Source of the DNA: Clostridiaceae bacterium
Lineage (GTDB): Bacteria; Bacillota; Clostridia; DSM-8532
Assembly (NCBI GenBank): GCA_012719545.1
Contig: JAAYAD010000101.1
Span: forward strand, 1 to 64,000
DNA: 64,000 nucleotides
Direction: 5' to 3'
The position numbers were made by a program, and so were the translations under genes. The notes beneath the pieces are model-generated. The model had not been told where the DNA came from and did no database searches. It saw only the letters and a program-made list of their open reading frames with translations. This document shows positions 7,712 through 17,190 of the stretch, one piece after another. Each line of letters starts with the position of its first letter. Position 1 is the first letter of the stretch.

Positions 7712-9502
7712 ATGGAAAATATAATAGGTATGAAAAGAACCCATCGCTGTGCGGAGCTGACGGTAAAAGACGCCGGAAAAGAAGTTGTGCTCATGGGCTG
7801 GGTTCAGAAAAGAAGAGATTTGGGAGCCCTTATTTTTGTAACCTTAAGGGATAGAAGCGGAATTATGCAGGTGGTTTTCAACAGCGAGACAGATCCTGCT
7901 CTCCACGAGAAGGCTTCTCAGGTAAGAAGCGAATATGTTCTTGCTGTAAGAGGCACCCTTGCCTTAAGAAGCCCCGAGGCTGTAAACAAGAATATGCCTA
8001 CCGGTGAGCTTGAGGTTATTGCAAAGGAGCTCAGGATATTAAATAAAAGTGAAGTTCCGCCTTTCCACATTGAGGAGGATTCAGGTGCCAATGAGGCATT
8101 AAGGCTGAAATTCCGCTATCTTGATTTAAGAAGGCCCGATCTCCAGAGAAATCTTATCTTAAGGCACCGTGTGGCTAAAATCGCTCGTGACTATTATGAT
8201 GAAAATGGCTTCCTTGAAATAGAGACTCCTGTTCTGACAAAGAGCACACCTGAGGGAGCCAGGGACTATCTGGTTCCAAGCAGGGTTCATCCGGGCAAAT
8301 TCTATGCTCTCCCTCAGTCACCCCAGCTATTCAAGCAGCTTTTGATGGTATCTGGCTATGACAGATACATGCAGATAACCAAATGCTTCAGAGACGAGGA
8401 CTTAAGAGCTGACCGCCAGCCTGAATTTACCCAGATAGACCTTGAGATGAGCTTTGTGGACAGGGAAGATGTAATGGAAGTAAACGAAGGCTTTATCAGA
8501 AGGCTCTTCAAGGAAATCCACAATATTGATCTTCCCACACCAATCCCAAGGCTTACCTATAACGAGGCCATGACCCGTTTTGGTTCTGACAAGCCCGATA
8601 CCCGTTTTGGCCTTGAGCTTGTAAATGTATCGGATATAGTTGAGGAATCTGGCTTTAAGGTATTCAGCGACGCTGTTAAAAACGGCGGAAGCGTACGTGC
8701 TATTAATGCCAAGGGAGCAGGAGCCAAATTCTCAAGAAAGGAAATTGATGCCCTTGGTGAAGTAGTTAAGACATACAAGGCTAAGGGCCTTGCATGGATA
8801 GTTGTCGAGGAAAACGGCCTTAAATCATCATTTGCCAAGTTCCTGACAGAAGACGAAATTAATGCTTTGTTAAAGCGCCTTGAAGCCGAAAAAGGCGACC
8901 TGCTCTTATTTGTTGCCGATAAGGATGAAGTAGTATTTGATGCTTTGGGACATTTGCGCCTGGAGCTTGGAGAAAAGCTTAACCTTATAGATCATGACCG
9001 CTATGATGTTTTGTGGGTAACTGACTTCCCGCTTTTAGAGCGTGACGAAGAAGAAAACCGTTGGGTTGCCAAGCATCACCCCTTTACCTCACCCATGGAC
9101 GAGGATATAGAGTATCTTGATACCGATCCTGCAAGGGTGAGAGCTAAGGCCTACGACTTAATTATAAACGGATATGAGGTTGGCGGCGGCAGCATCAGAA
9201 TCCACAGCAGGGAGCTTCAGAATAAGTTGTTCAACGTAATAGGCTTTACCGATGAACAGGCCAAGGAACGCTTCGGATTCCTTCTTGAAGCCTTTAATTA
9301 CGGAACACCTCCTCATGGAGGACTGGCCTTTGGTCTGGACAGACTTGTAATGCTTCTTGCCAAAACCGATAATATCAGGGATGTTATAGCATTCCCCAAG
9401 GTTCAGAACGCATCTGACCTTATGACAAATGCTCCGGATTATGTGGAGGATAAACAGCTTGAAGAGCTGTCTATCAAGCTGGTGACAAAAAGTGAGCAAT
9501 AA
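7712..9502 (+). CDS. aspS: aspartate--tRNA ligase
   Basis: A 596-residue bacterial-type AspRS: N-terminal OB-fold anticodon domain (GWVQKRRDLGALIF), class II core with RDEDLRADRQPEFTQIDLE near 227 and GLAFGLDRL near 537, and the bacterial GAD insertion in between. The OB-fold has RDLG rather than the RDHG reported for non-discriminating enzymes, which hints at specificity for tRNA-Asp only; this is family knowledge applied by eye. Ribosome site GGGAGGA precedes ATG 7712. Its last 11 bases overlap lepB. Confidence 0.97.
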   Translation: MENIIGMKRTHRCAELTVKDAGKEVVLMGWVQKRRDLGALIFVTLRDRSGIMQVVFNSETDPALHEKASQVRSEYVLAVRGTLALRSPEAVNKNMPTGELEVIAKELRILNKSEVPPFHIEEDSGANEALRLKFRYLDLRRPDLQRNLILRHRVAKIARDYYDENGFLEIETPVLTKSTPEGARDYLVPSRVHPGKFYALPQSPQLFKQLLMVSGYDRYMQITKCFRDEDLRADRQPEFTQIDLEMSFVDREDVMEVNEGFIRRLFKEIHNIDLPTPIPRLTYNEAMTRFGSDKPDTRFGLELVNVSDIVEESGFKVFSDAVKNGGSVRAINAKGAGAKFSRKEIDALGEVVKTYKAKGLAWIVVEENGLKSSFAKFLTEDEINALLKRLEAEKGDLLLFVADKDEVVFDALGHLRLELGEKLNLIDHDRYDVLWVTDFPLLERDEEENRWVAKHHPFTSPMDEDIEYLDTDPARVRAKAYDLIINGYEVGGGSIRIHSRELQNKLFNVIGFTDEQAKERFGFLLEAFNYGTPPHGGLAFGLDRLVMLLAKTDNIRDVIAFPKVQNASDLMTNAPDYVEDKQLEELSIKLVTKSEQ

Positions 9503-10037
9503 AGCATTAAAAGAGGCCGTAAGCTGGCTTCTTCATATTGCGGTAGCTGTAGCACTGGGGCTTTCAATAATTGTGTTCGTAGGGCGTTTTGCCATAGTGG
9601 ACGGAAGCTCTATGGCTCCAACCCTCAAAAATCGCGATGTGATTATTATTGAAAGCCTTACCCAGAGATTTGGCACCATTAAGACCGGGGATATTGTGGT
9701 TCTTAAGATACCGGAGCTTCTCAGCGGCAAGAAGGAATATGCCATAAAGCGGGTCATAGCTACCGAAGGGCAGCATGTTGAGATTAAAGACGGCTCTGTC
9801 TTTGTGGATGGAAGAAAGCTTACGGAAAACTATATAAACGGCAGAGAAACCCAGGCTGCAAATTCCTTGTATGACAATATTATTGTACCTGAAGGCTGCA
9901 TATATGTCCTGGGCGATAACAGGATTCCGGGAAAAAGCCATGACAGCAGAACCTTTGGGCCTGTCAGCAGTGACCGTATTATAGGAAAATGCCTTTTAAG
10001 GATTTTCCCTTTCAGCGATGCTGGTATAGTAAAATAA
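9492..10037 (+). CDS. lepB: signal peptidase I
   Basis: A 181-residue type I signal peptidase that cleaves signal peptides outside the membrane. One N-terminal membrane helix (residues ~10-30), catalytic Ser40 in DGSSMAPTL, catalytic Lys86 in YAIKRVIA, then the box VLGDNR...SHDSRTFGPV. It starts at GTG 9492 inside the end of aspS, so translation is probably coupled; no strong separate ribosome site is visible. The length matches short Gram-positive SipS-type enzymes. Confidence 0.95.
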   Translation: MSNKALKEAVSWLLHIAVAVALGLSIIVFVGRFAIVDGSSMAPTLKNRDVIIIESLTQRFGTIKTGDIVVLKIPELLSGKKEYAIKRVIATEGQHVEIKDGSVFVDGRKLTENYINGRETQAANSLYDNIIVPEGCIYVLGDNRIPGKSHDSRTFGPVSSDRIIGKCLLRIFPFSDAGIVK

Positions 10038-10055
10038 AAGCTGATGATTTTACCG

Positions 10056-10083
10056 GGCATCTCTTAAAAAGAGATGCCTTTTT
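10056..10083 (+). terminator. Rho-independent terminator after lepB
   Basis: Ten-base-pair perfect stem GGCATCTCTT/AAGAGATGCC (10056-10065, 10069-10078) with a 3-base loop, then five T. Confidence 0.92.
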
Positions 10084-10197
10084 GATTTGTTAAAGTTTAC
10101 TATTTTTTATGTTGACCCCTGGCGACATATGGTAAAATAGAAAATGTGTTGCCTTATACAATAATGCCTTTAACTCAAGAATGAAAGGAAGTACTTC

Positions 10198-13100
10198 ATG
10201 GATAAAAACGTTCTCAAAAAGCCTTCGCTTTGTGAGGCGTTACAAGGCATAATTGAAAAAGAGAAATTACCGGAAGCTTTTTCCCGGTCTTTTATCAGGC
10301 ATCTTTGCTATAACAAATCCAAGAAAAATATAGATCTCTATATTGAATGTCTGACCGCTGTAAGGCCGGAACACATAAAACAGCTTGAAAACTGCGTTTC
10401 AAAATATTTTCAGGTAAAAGTAAATGTTCAGCCGGGTTTTAAGGTTGATAATCTTGAGGATTTCCAGGAATGGCAAAAGGAGCTTTTGTTAAACCGCATC
10501 CTTTCAGAAAAGCCTCATCTCATGCATTTTGTGGAGGACGCAGACTTTGTAGTCTCCGGGCGTTACCTTAAAATATGCCCTAAGACTCCATGCTCTGCCA
10601 TGCTGTCTGCTGCAGGTTTGGGCAACGTAATTGAAAGGGCCATGATGGATTTATTCAGCCGGGATATGAAGGTTATCTTTTCAGATGATTGTTCTGTACA
10701 TGAAAACATGGCTGAATATGAGGTAGAGCGAAAAGAAGCAGAAAAAAGGATTGTAGCCGAAGTAATGTCATCCATCCCACAGAGGGAGGCTAAAAAAGAG
10801 AAAGCTTCCGATACAGCCAATGCCAAAAACAATTATAACAATAATGAAGTTAAATATAAGTATCAGGTAAAAGCCAAAAATAAGGGTCCCAGGGATCCCA
10901 ACCTCATATATGGTACGGGTATAAAAGGCGAGGTAATAAAACTTAATCAGGTAGACATAAACTCCGGAATGGTAACCATAGAAGGTCAGATCCTGAAAAC
11001 TGAAAAAAGAGAGCTTAAAACAGGAAGAATACTCTTTTCCTTTGATATTACCGATTTTACATATTCAGTTACCTGCAAGCTCTTCCCCAGGGAGGATGAG
11101 GTTGACCTAATCTGTGAAAAGCTTGTTAAGGGTCAATATGTAAGATTAAGCGGCGAAGCTCAATATGATATGTTTGCAAAAGAGCTTGTAATAAGCGCAA
11201 GGGATATTCTCCTTATTGAAGCCAAGACAGAAGAGAGAACTGACAATGCTCCCGTTAAGAGAGTGGAGCTGCATCTTCATACCCAAATGAGCCAACTGGA
11301 CGCTGTAAGCAGTACAAAGGCTGTTATCAAGCGTGCTGCCGACTGGGGCCATACCGCAATTGCCATAACGGACCATGGTGTGGTGCAGGCATATCCTGAG
11401 GCTCAGGATATGGTAAGAGAGCTTAAGAAAAAGAAGGATAAGGACATTAAGGTTATCTATGGCATGGAGAGCTACTTCATTGCCGAAGAACGCTACAATT
11501 CCAAGGGAGAACTGGACTACAAGAATTGTGACACCTATCATGCCATAATTCTGGTTAAAAACCAAGTTGGCCTTAAGAATCTATATAAGATTGTATCAGA
11601 AAGCCATCTTAAATATTTTTACAAAAGGCCCCGTGTTCCCAAGTCGCTGTTCGAAAAATACAGGGAAGGCCTTATTATAGGCAGCGCCTGTGAGGCAGGG
11701 GAACTATTCCGGGCTGTTTTAAAGGGTGCGCCCTGGGAAGAACTGGTGCGTATTGCATCCTACTACGATTATCTTGAAATTCAGCCCATTGGCAACAACG
11801 GATTCCTTTTGCGTGAGGGACAGGTTCCCGATGAAGAGGCTTTAAGAGACTTTAACCGTAAAATAGTTGAACTTGGCGAATACCTTAATAAACCTGTGGT
11901 GGCTACATGCGACGTTCATTTCCTTGACCCGGGGGATGCTATTTACAGAACCATTCTGCAGGCAGGACAAGGGTATAAAGAGGCACAAATCCAGCCGCCA
12001 ATCTATTTACGAACCACAGAGGAAATGCTGGCCGAATTCTCCTACTTAGGCGAAGAAAAGGCCTATGAAGTGGTAGTTGAAAACACCAACAAAATTGCTG
12101 ACATGATTGAAAAGGTTGAGCCAATACCCGATGGTACATACCCGCCCCACATTGAAGGCGCCGAGGAAGAAATCAAAAAGATGAGCCATGACAAGGTTAC
12201 AGAACTTTATGGCGATCCTCTTCCCGAAATTGTAAAGGCGAGAGTTGACAGGGAGCTTAACTCCATTATAAAAAACGGCTTTTCCGTTATGTACATAATT
12301 GCCCAGAGGCTTGTTAAGAAGTCACTGGATGACGGATATCTGGTTGGTTCCCGAGGCTCTGTTGGATCAAGCTTTGTAGCCTATCTCATAGGAATAACCG
12401 AGGTTAATTCACTTCCGGCCCATTATCGCTGCGGAAAGTGCAAGTATTCCGAGTTCTTTGAGAAAAATGAGAAAATAGGCTGCGGATTTGACCTTCCCGA
12501 CAAGAATTGCCCCAATTGCGGTGAGCCCCTTATTAAGGATGGCTATGATATACCATTTGAAACCTTCCTGGGCTTTGACGGGGACAAAGAGCCCGATATA
12601 GACTTGAACTTCTCTGGAGAATACCAGCCACGAGCCCATAAATATACCGAGGAGCTTTTCGGAGAGGGCTATACTTTCAGGGCAGGAACCATTGCAACCA
12701 TTGCCGAAAAAACAGCCTATGGTTTTGTGAAAAAGTATCTGGAAGAGCAGAATATTGTGGGGACAAGGGCTGAGATAGAACGCCTGGCCAACGGCTGTAC
12801 CGGCATTAAGCGTACCACGGGCCAGCACCCGGGCGGAGTAATGGTATGCCCCCATGACAAGGAAATATATGATTTTACTCCTATTCAGAGGCCTGCTGAC
12901 GATACCGACTCTGATGTTATAACAACGCATTTTGACTACCATTCCATCAGCGGACGTATTTTGAAGCTGGATATACTTGGCCATGACGATCCTACCGTTA
13001 TACGCATGCTTGAGGATTTGACGGGAGTAAATGCAAAGGAAATACCAATAGGCGAAAAGAAAACCATGGGCATTTTCTCCAGTACCGAGCCTTTGGGAGT

Positions 13101-14016
13101 TACTCCTGAGGAGATAAACAGCCCGGTGGGTACCTTTGGCGTACCTGAGTTTGGTACAAAGTTCGTACGACAAATGCTTGTCGATACAAAACCTACTACC
13201 TTTGCAGAACTGATACGAATTTCAGGTCTTTCCCACGGTACTGACGTATGGCTGAACAATGCCCAGGATTTGGTCAGGGAAGGAGTTACCACTCTTGCAA
13301 ATGTTATATCAACCAGAGATGACATAATGATATATCTCATTCAGAAGGATCTTCCTCCTCTTACGGCATTTAAGATAATGGAAAATGTCCGTAAAGGTAA
13401 GGGCCTTACCCCCGAATATGAGGAATTGATGCGTGAGAAAAATGTCCCCGAGTGGTACATTGAATCATGTAAGAAGATTAAATACATGTTCCCAAAAGCC
13501 CACGCAGCAGCCTACGTTATGATGGCATTCAGAATTGCCTGGTTCAAGGTGTACTATCCCGAAGCCTTCTATGCAACATACTTTTCGGTTAGGGCAGATA
13601 CCTTTGACGCAAACATTATCTCAAGGGGCAAAAGTGCGGTGAAGGCTGCAATTGACGAAATAGAGAGCAAGGGTACCATGGCAACCAATAAAGAGAAGGA
13701 TTTGCTTACAATACTTGAGGTCGCCAACGAAATGTATGCCCGGGGCATTAAATGCCTTCCTGTGGATTTGTATAAATCCGACGCAACCCGTTTCCTGATT
13801 ACCAAAGATGGAATTCTTCCGCCATTTACTGCTCTGCAGGGTTTAGGCGCGGCGGCTGCAAGGAATATTGTTGCGGCAAGGGAGGAAGGCGGCGGATTTA
13901 TTTCCAAAGAAGATTTGAAAGTAAGGTCGGGCGTGTCCAAGGCGGTAATTGAAATACTGGAGAATCACGGCTGTCTTGAGGGACTTGACGAAAGCAGCCA
14001 GCTGACCCTTTTTTAA
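10198..14016 (+). CDS. polC: DNA polymerase III alpha subunit, PolC type, without the internal exonuclease domain
   Basis: A 1272-residue replicative polymerase. In order: N-terminal domain, OB fold (~residues 240-340), PHP domain beginning ELHLHT with His359/His361 and continuing ITDHG, YGMES, YHAI, SACEAG and CDVHFLDP (Asp572), a four-Cys zinc motif (CGKC ... CPNC, ~744-774), GSRGSVGSS, catalytic PDIDLNFSG (Asp800, Asp802) and KLDILGHDD. Typical PolC is about 1430-1440 residues because a DnaQ-like 3'-5' exonuclease interrupts the PHP domain. Here only about 25 residues separate YGME from YHAI, and no FDxETTG motif exists anywhere. The frame is continuous with intact flanks, so this is a clean domain loss. 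The PHP metal ligands look complete and might supply proofreading. A weak promoter (TTGACC at 10112, TAAAAT at 10133, 15-base spacer) lies upstream. Confidence 0.95.
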   Translation: MDKNVLKKPSLCEALQGIIEKEKLPEAFSRSFIRHLCYNKSKKNIDLYIECLTAVRPEHIKQLENCVSKYFQVKVNVQPGFKVDNLEDFQEWQKELLLNRILSEKPHLMHFVEDADFVVSGRYLKICPKTPCSAMLSAAGLGNVIERAMMDLFSRDMKVIFSDDCSVHENMAEYEVERKEAEKRIVAEVMSSIPQREAKKEKASDTANAKNNYNNNEVKYKYQVKAKNKGPRDPNLIYGTGIKGEVIKLNQVDINSGMVTIEGQILKTEKRELKTGRILFSFDITDFTYSVTCKLFPREDEVDLICEKLVKGQYVRLSGEAQYDMFAKELVISARDILLIEAKTEERTDNAPVKRVELHLHTQMSQLDAVSSTKAVIKRAADWGHTAIAITDHGVVQAYPEAQDMVRELKKKKDKDIKVIYGMESYFIAEERYNSKGELDYKNCDTYHAIILVKNQVGLKNLYKIVSESHLKYFYKRPRVPKSLFEKYREGLIIGSACEAGELFRAVLKGAPWEELVRIASYYDYLEIQPIGNNGFLLREGQVPDEEALRDFNRKIVELGEYLNKPVVATCDVHFLDPGDAIYRTILQAGQGYKEAQIQPPIYLRTTEEMLAEFSYLGEEKAYEVVVENTNKIADMIEKVEPIPDGTYPPHIEGAEEEIKKMSHDKVTELYGDPLPEIVKARVDRELNSIIKNGFSVMYIIAQRLVKKSLDDGYLVGSRGSVGSSFVAYLIGITEVNSLPAHYRCGKCKYSEFFEKNEKIGCGFDLPDKNCPNCGEPLIKDGYDIPFETFLGFDGDKEPDIDLNFSGEYQPRAHKYTEELFGEGYTFRAGTIATIAEKTAYGFVKKYLEEQNIVGTRAEIERLANGCTGIKRTTGQHPGGVMVCPHDKEIYDFTPIQRPADDTDSDVITTHFDYHSISGRILKLDILGHDDPTVIRMLEDLTGVNAKEIPIGEKKTMGIFSSTEPLGVTPEEINSPVGTFGVPEFGTKFVRQMLVDTKPTTFAELIRISGLSHGTDVWLNNAQDLVREGVTTLANVISTRDDIMIYLIQKDLPPLTAFKIMENVRKGKGLTPEYEELMREKNVPEWYIESCKKIKYMFPKAHAAAYVMMAFRIAWFKVYYPEAFYATYFSVRADTFDANIISRGKSAVKAAIDEIESKGTMATNKEKDLLTILEVANEMYARGIKCLPVDLYKSDATRFLITKDGILPPFTALQGLGAAAARNIVAAREEGGGFISKEDLKVRSGVSKAVIEILENHGCLEGLDESSQLTLF

Positions 14017-14195
14017 TCTAGCTATATTTTAGAAACTTTATTTTAAGAATCGTGTTGTGAAAAATGACTTATGGAGCAACTGTCAAATTGAATTGTATAC
14101 CAAACAAAACGTTAAAATATTTAAGTAGCAGTTTTTAGAAAAGCAATTCTGTTATTGAATTATAAATTATGAATTATGTGCTGGAGGCTGAAGCT

Positions 14196-15017
14196 ATGAA
14201 GGATTTAATGAAAAGACTTGAAAAGACCGCTGAATATGTAAAGGACATAATAAAAGCTACCCCTGATGTTGCAATTATCTTAGGCTCGGGACTTGGAAAT
14301 CTGGCAGATTCCATTGAGAACAAGAAGGAAATACCCTATAAGGATATTCCTCACTTTCCTCAAACCACTGTGCCAGGCCATGACGGAAAGCTGATTTTCG
14401 GAGAGCTTAACGGAAAAAAGGTTCTTGCCATGAAAGGCCGCTTCCACTACTACGAAGGAAATGATATGGATGCGGTTGTTTATCCCATTAGGGTTTTTAA
14501 AGCATTGGGAATTGACAAGCTCATTGTTACAAATGCCGCAGGTGGTGTGAACACAGGCTTTACACCGGGCGAGCTTATGATAATTACTGACCATATAAGC
14601 CTGTTCTGTGAAAACCCTTTAAGGGGAGAAAACTATGATGAACTTGGCCCGCGTTTCCCCGATATGTCATGCGCATATGACAAGGAGCTTATAAATATCG
14701 CTATGGATTCAGCAAAAGCTCTTGGCATCGATATAAAATCCGGAATCTATTCCTATTGCAAGGGGCCTTCCTTCGAAACCCCTGCAGAAATCAGAGCTTT
14801 AAGGACATTGGGAGCCGATGCTGTCGGAATGTCCACCGTACCCGAAGTTATCACCGCAAGGCATATGAAAATGAAGGTTCTTGGAATTTCCTGCATTACC
14901 AATATGGCAGCCGGAATACTTGACCAGCCTCTTAATCATGAGGAAGTCCTTGAAACCGGAAAGCAGGTTGAAAAGAAATTTGTCAGCCTTGTCAGCCATA
15001 TAGTTTCAAAACTCTGA
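14196..15017 (+). CDS. punA: purine nucleoside phosphorylase (trimeric type)
   Basis: A 273-residue PNP/MTAP-family enzyme that splits purine nucleosides with phosphate to base and ribose-1-phosphate. Visible motifs are GSGLGNLAD, PGHDGKL, KGRFHYYEG, VTNAAGGVN, GPSFETPAE and SCITNMAAG. The Glu in SFETPAE and the Asn in ITN are the residues that favour 6-oxopurines (inosine, guanosine) over adenosine in this family. ATG 14196 has GGAGG 8 bases upstream; an in-frame ATG at 14169 has none. It is followed 65 bases later by the SAH hydrolase gene, suggesting joint use of the released nucleoside. Confidence 0.94.
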   Translation: MKDLMKRLEKTAEYVKDIIKATPDVAIILGSGLGNLADSIENKKEIPYKDIPHFPQTTVPGHDGKLIFGELNGKKVLAMKGRFHYYEGNDMDAVVYPIRVFKALGIDKLIVTNAAGGVNTGFTPGELMIITDHISLFCENPLRGENYDELGPRFPDMSCAYDKELINIAMDSAKALGIDIKSGIYSYCKGPSFETPAEIRALRTLGADAVGMSTVPEVITARHMKMKVLGISCITNMAAGILDQPLNHEEVLETGKQVEKKFVSLVSHIVSKL

Positions 15018-15082
15018 TAACAAACGAAGCTAAAAAAGCTCGAATTAGATGTAATCGCTATAAAACTATGGAGGAGAAAAAA

Positions 15083-16330
15083 GTGGAATATTCAATTCGG
15101 GATATAAATCTGGCCGAGTCTGGCCGAAGGAAAATTGAATGGGTTAAGGGCAATATGCCAATATTGTCCGGCCTTGAAGAGGAATTTAAGAAAACCAAGC
15201 CCTTTGAAGGAGTTAAAATTTCTCTTTCAGTGCATCTTGAAGCAAAAACTGCTTACCTTTCAAAGGTTCTGGCAGCGGGCGGAGCCTTGATGTCTGTGAC
15301 AGGAAGCAATCCTCTCTCTACCCAGGATGACGTTGCGGCGGCACTGGCAGCCGACGGCATCAAAGTATTTGCATGGTACGGGGCTACAGCCGAGGAGTAT
15401 GAAAGGCATATTGACATGACCCTGGAACATGGTCCAAACATCATTATTGACGACGGCGGGGATCTCATTCATGCCCTCCATACCAGATTAAGCCATCTTA
15501 TTCCCCAGGTCTGGGGAGGCTGCGAAGAAACCACCACAGGTATAATCAGGCTTAAGGCTATGGAAAGGGACGGGGTATTGAAAGTGCCCATGATGGCGGT
15601 TAACGATGCCATGTGCAAACACCTTTTTGATAATCGGTATGGAACCGGCCAGTCGGTATGGGACGGAATCAATCGTACCACAAATCTCATTGCCGCAGGA
15701 AAAACCGTTGTAATTGCAGGATACGGCTGGTGCGGAAAAGGCATTTCCATGAGGGCAAAGGGGCTTGGAGCCAAGGTCATAATAACCGAGATTGATCCCG
15801 TTAAGGCGATAGAGGCTGTAATGGACGGATTCATGGTTATGACCATGGATGAAGCCGCAGCTTTAGGTGATATATTCATTACGGCAACGGGCTGCAATAA
15901 AGTGATTCACGGTGAACACTACAAGAAGATGAAAAATGGCGCAATTCTCTGCAATGCAGGCCACTTCAATGTGGAGGTATGCATCCCTGATCTTGAAAGC
16001 CTTGCGGTAAAAATCCAAAAATGCAGGGACAATATAATGGGATATACCATGAAAGATGGACGTACCTTATATCTTCTGGGTGAGGGAAGGCTTGTCAATC
16101 TTGCATGCGGTGACGGGCATCCGGCCGAAATCATGGATATGAGCTTTGCGGTGCAGGCATTAAGTGCACTTTATATACTTGAAAACTGGGAAAAGCTAAA
16201 ACCCGGAGTATTCAATATTCCTGAGAGCATCGACAAACGAATTGCCCTGAAAAAGCTTGAAAGTATGGGCATAAAAATAGATACATTAACCGAAGAACAG
16301 GAAAAATATCTGACAAGCTGGGAAGTTTAG
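15083..16330 (+). CDS. ahcY: adenosylhomocysteinase
   Basis: A 415-residue NAD-dependent enzyme that splits S-adenosylhomocysteine into adenosine and homocysteine, removing the by-product of methylation. Substrate motifs SVHLEAKTAYL and TGSNPLSTQDDVAAAL are followed by the NAD-binding GYGWCGKG and the C-terminal AHCY segment. It is the shorter archaeal/Thermotoga-like form without the ~40-residue insertion of many other enzymes. I start it at GTG 15083, since the ATG at 15068 lies within the GGAGGAG ribosome site and family members begin at xEYxIxDINLAE. Clostridia more often use Pfs/LuxS for this step, so the pairing with PNP is notable. Confidence 0.95.
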   Translation: MEYSIRDINLAESGRRKIEWVKGNMPILSGLEEEFKKTKPFEGVKISLSVHLEAKTAYLSKVLAAGGALMSVTGSNPLSTQDDVAAALAADGIKVFAWYGATAEEYERHIDMTLEHGPNIIIDDGGDLIHALHTRLSHLIPQVWGGCEETTTGIIRLKAMERDGVLKVPMMAVNDAMCKHLFDNRYGTGQSVWDGINRTTNLIAAGKTVVIAGYGWCGKGISMRAKGLGAKVIITEIDPVKAIEAVMDGFMVMTMDEAAALGDIFITATGCNKVIHGEHYKKMKNGAILCNAGHFNVEVCIPDLESLAVKIQKCRDNIMGYTMKDGRTLYLLGEGRLVNLACGDGHPAEIMDMSFAVQALSALYILENWEKLKPGVFNIPESIDKRIALKKLESMGIKIDTLTEEQEKYLTSWEV

Positions 16331-16337
16331 TATTTAT

Positions 16338-16380
16338 ATGGCCTTGCCGCAGAAGCAATGCTTTTACGGCTGGCCATTTT
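16338..16380. terminator. hairpin between convergent genes
   Basis: ATGGCC...GGCCAT plus inner GCCG/CGGC (16338-16376) forms an imperfect stem around a 15-base loop, with TTTT after it on the plus strand. It separates ahcY from the minus-strand gene and may serve both. Confidence 0.55.
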
Positions 16381-16394
16381 AATACTTCAAATGG

Positions 16395-16994
16395 TTAAAA
16401 ACGTGGCTGTTTAATATTGCGATAGTAGTACAGGGTACAAAGCCCGTAACCCATCCCGGCAATAATTACGACTTCAATGGTTAAAGCATCTGAAAGAAGC
16501 CAAATTCCCAGGGATGCGGCCATCATAAACAGGCCTATATGGGCAGGTATCACCTGTTTTTTCTTCTGGAACATGGAGTTAAACACTAAGACCAGATTAA
16601 CCAGTATAAGCGCAATATCAACAAAATAAAAGCTCCAGTAGCAGGAAGAATAAAGGTCAGAGCTTGAAAATATACATGCGGCCCATACAAGAATAAAGGG
16701 CAGCACATAAAAAAGCTTCAGGATAGAAGAGTCTTCTTTTACCAATACTATTATGGTGCAGGCCAAAATTAAAAGAAGCTGACCAAATAAAAATATTTTT
16801 GCTGATGAAGATTTCTGATATGGGGATGTTAAAAAAGCAGTTGTATTTAGTATAAAGGAGATTGCAAAAGCAAGTCCAAAAGCTCTTGATTTTACAGGCT
16901 GGCTTTTTAATGCAATGGAATTAAGAAAAAGGCACGCTGAGAAAAAAAGAGATATTATTAAGAACAATTGGTTTTCTAAAACAAGAAAAAGCAT
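16395..16994 (-). CDS. membrane protein of unknown function
   Basis: A 199-residue, very hydrophobic protein with about six or seven membrane segments and short loops, ending in a basic tail (YYYRNIKQPRF). No catalytic or transport motif is evident. Its overall shape resembles small 7-TM proteins such as the YhhN or histidine-kinase 7TM groups, but I cannot assign it. ATG 16994 is preceded by AGAGGGG. It is transcribed alone, convergent with ahcY and divergent from the M16 pair. Confidence 0.6.
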   Translation of the reverse strand: MLFLVLENQLFLIISLFFSACLFLNSIALKSQPVKSRAFGLAFAISFILNTTAFLTSPYQKSSSAKIFLFGQLLLILACTIIVLVKEDSSILKLFYVLPFILVWAACIFSSSDLYSSCYWSFYFVDIALILVNLVLVFNSMFQKKKQVIPAHIGLFMMAASLGIWLLSDALTIEVVIIAGMGYGLCTLYYYRNIKQPRF

Positions 16995-17190
16995 ATATAC
17001 CCCTCTTTATACAAATACCATTTTTAATATTCTACTATTTTATCGAAATCTTATGAAGCATAATTTAGGTAGGATAATTGTATTTTTATGGTTATAATCA
17101 GTTAATGAATATATAATTATTGGTAGCGGTACATAAAGAAATGATTTGCAGCAATTAATAAGAATAAATATGTCGTCGGGAGGGATTTTA

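Noticed and set aside
6982-7794. 270-codon open frame antisense to hisS
   Set aside because: It is a codon-bias shadow of hisS with no ribosome site and no recognisable domain.
11455-11545. Frameshift as the cause of the short PolC
   Set aside because: The frame is continuous, both PHP flanks are intact and no exonuclease motif appears in any other frame nearby.
12409-13173. 254-codon open frame antisense to polC
   Set aside because: It is a shadow of a highly conserved polymerase region.
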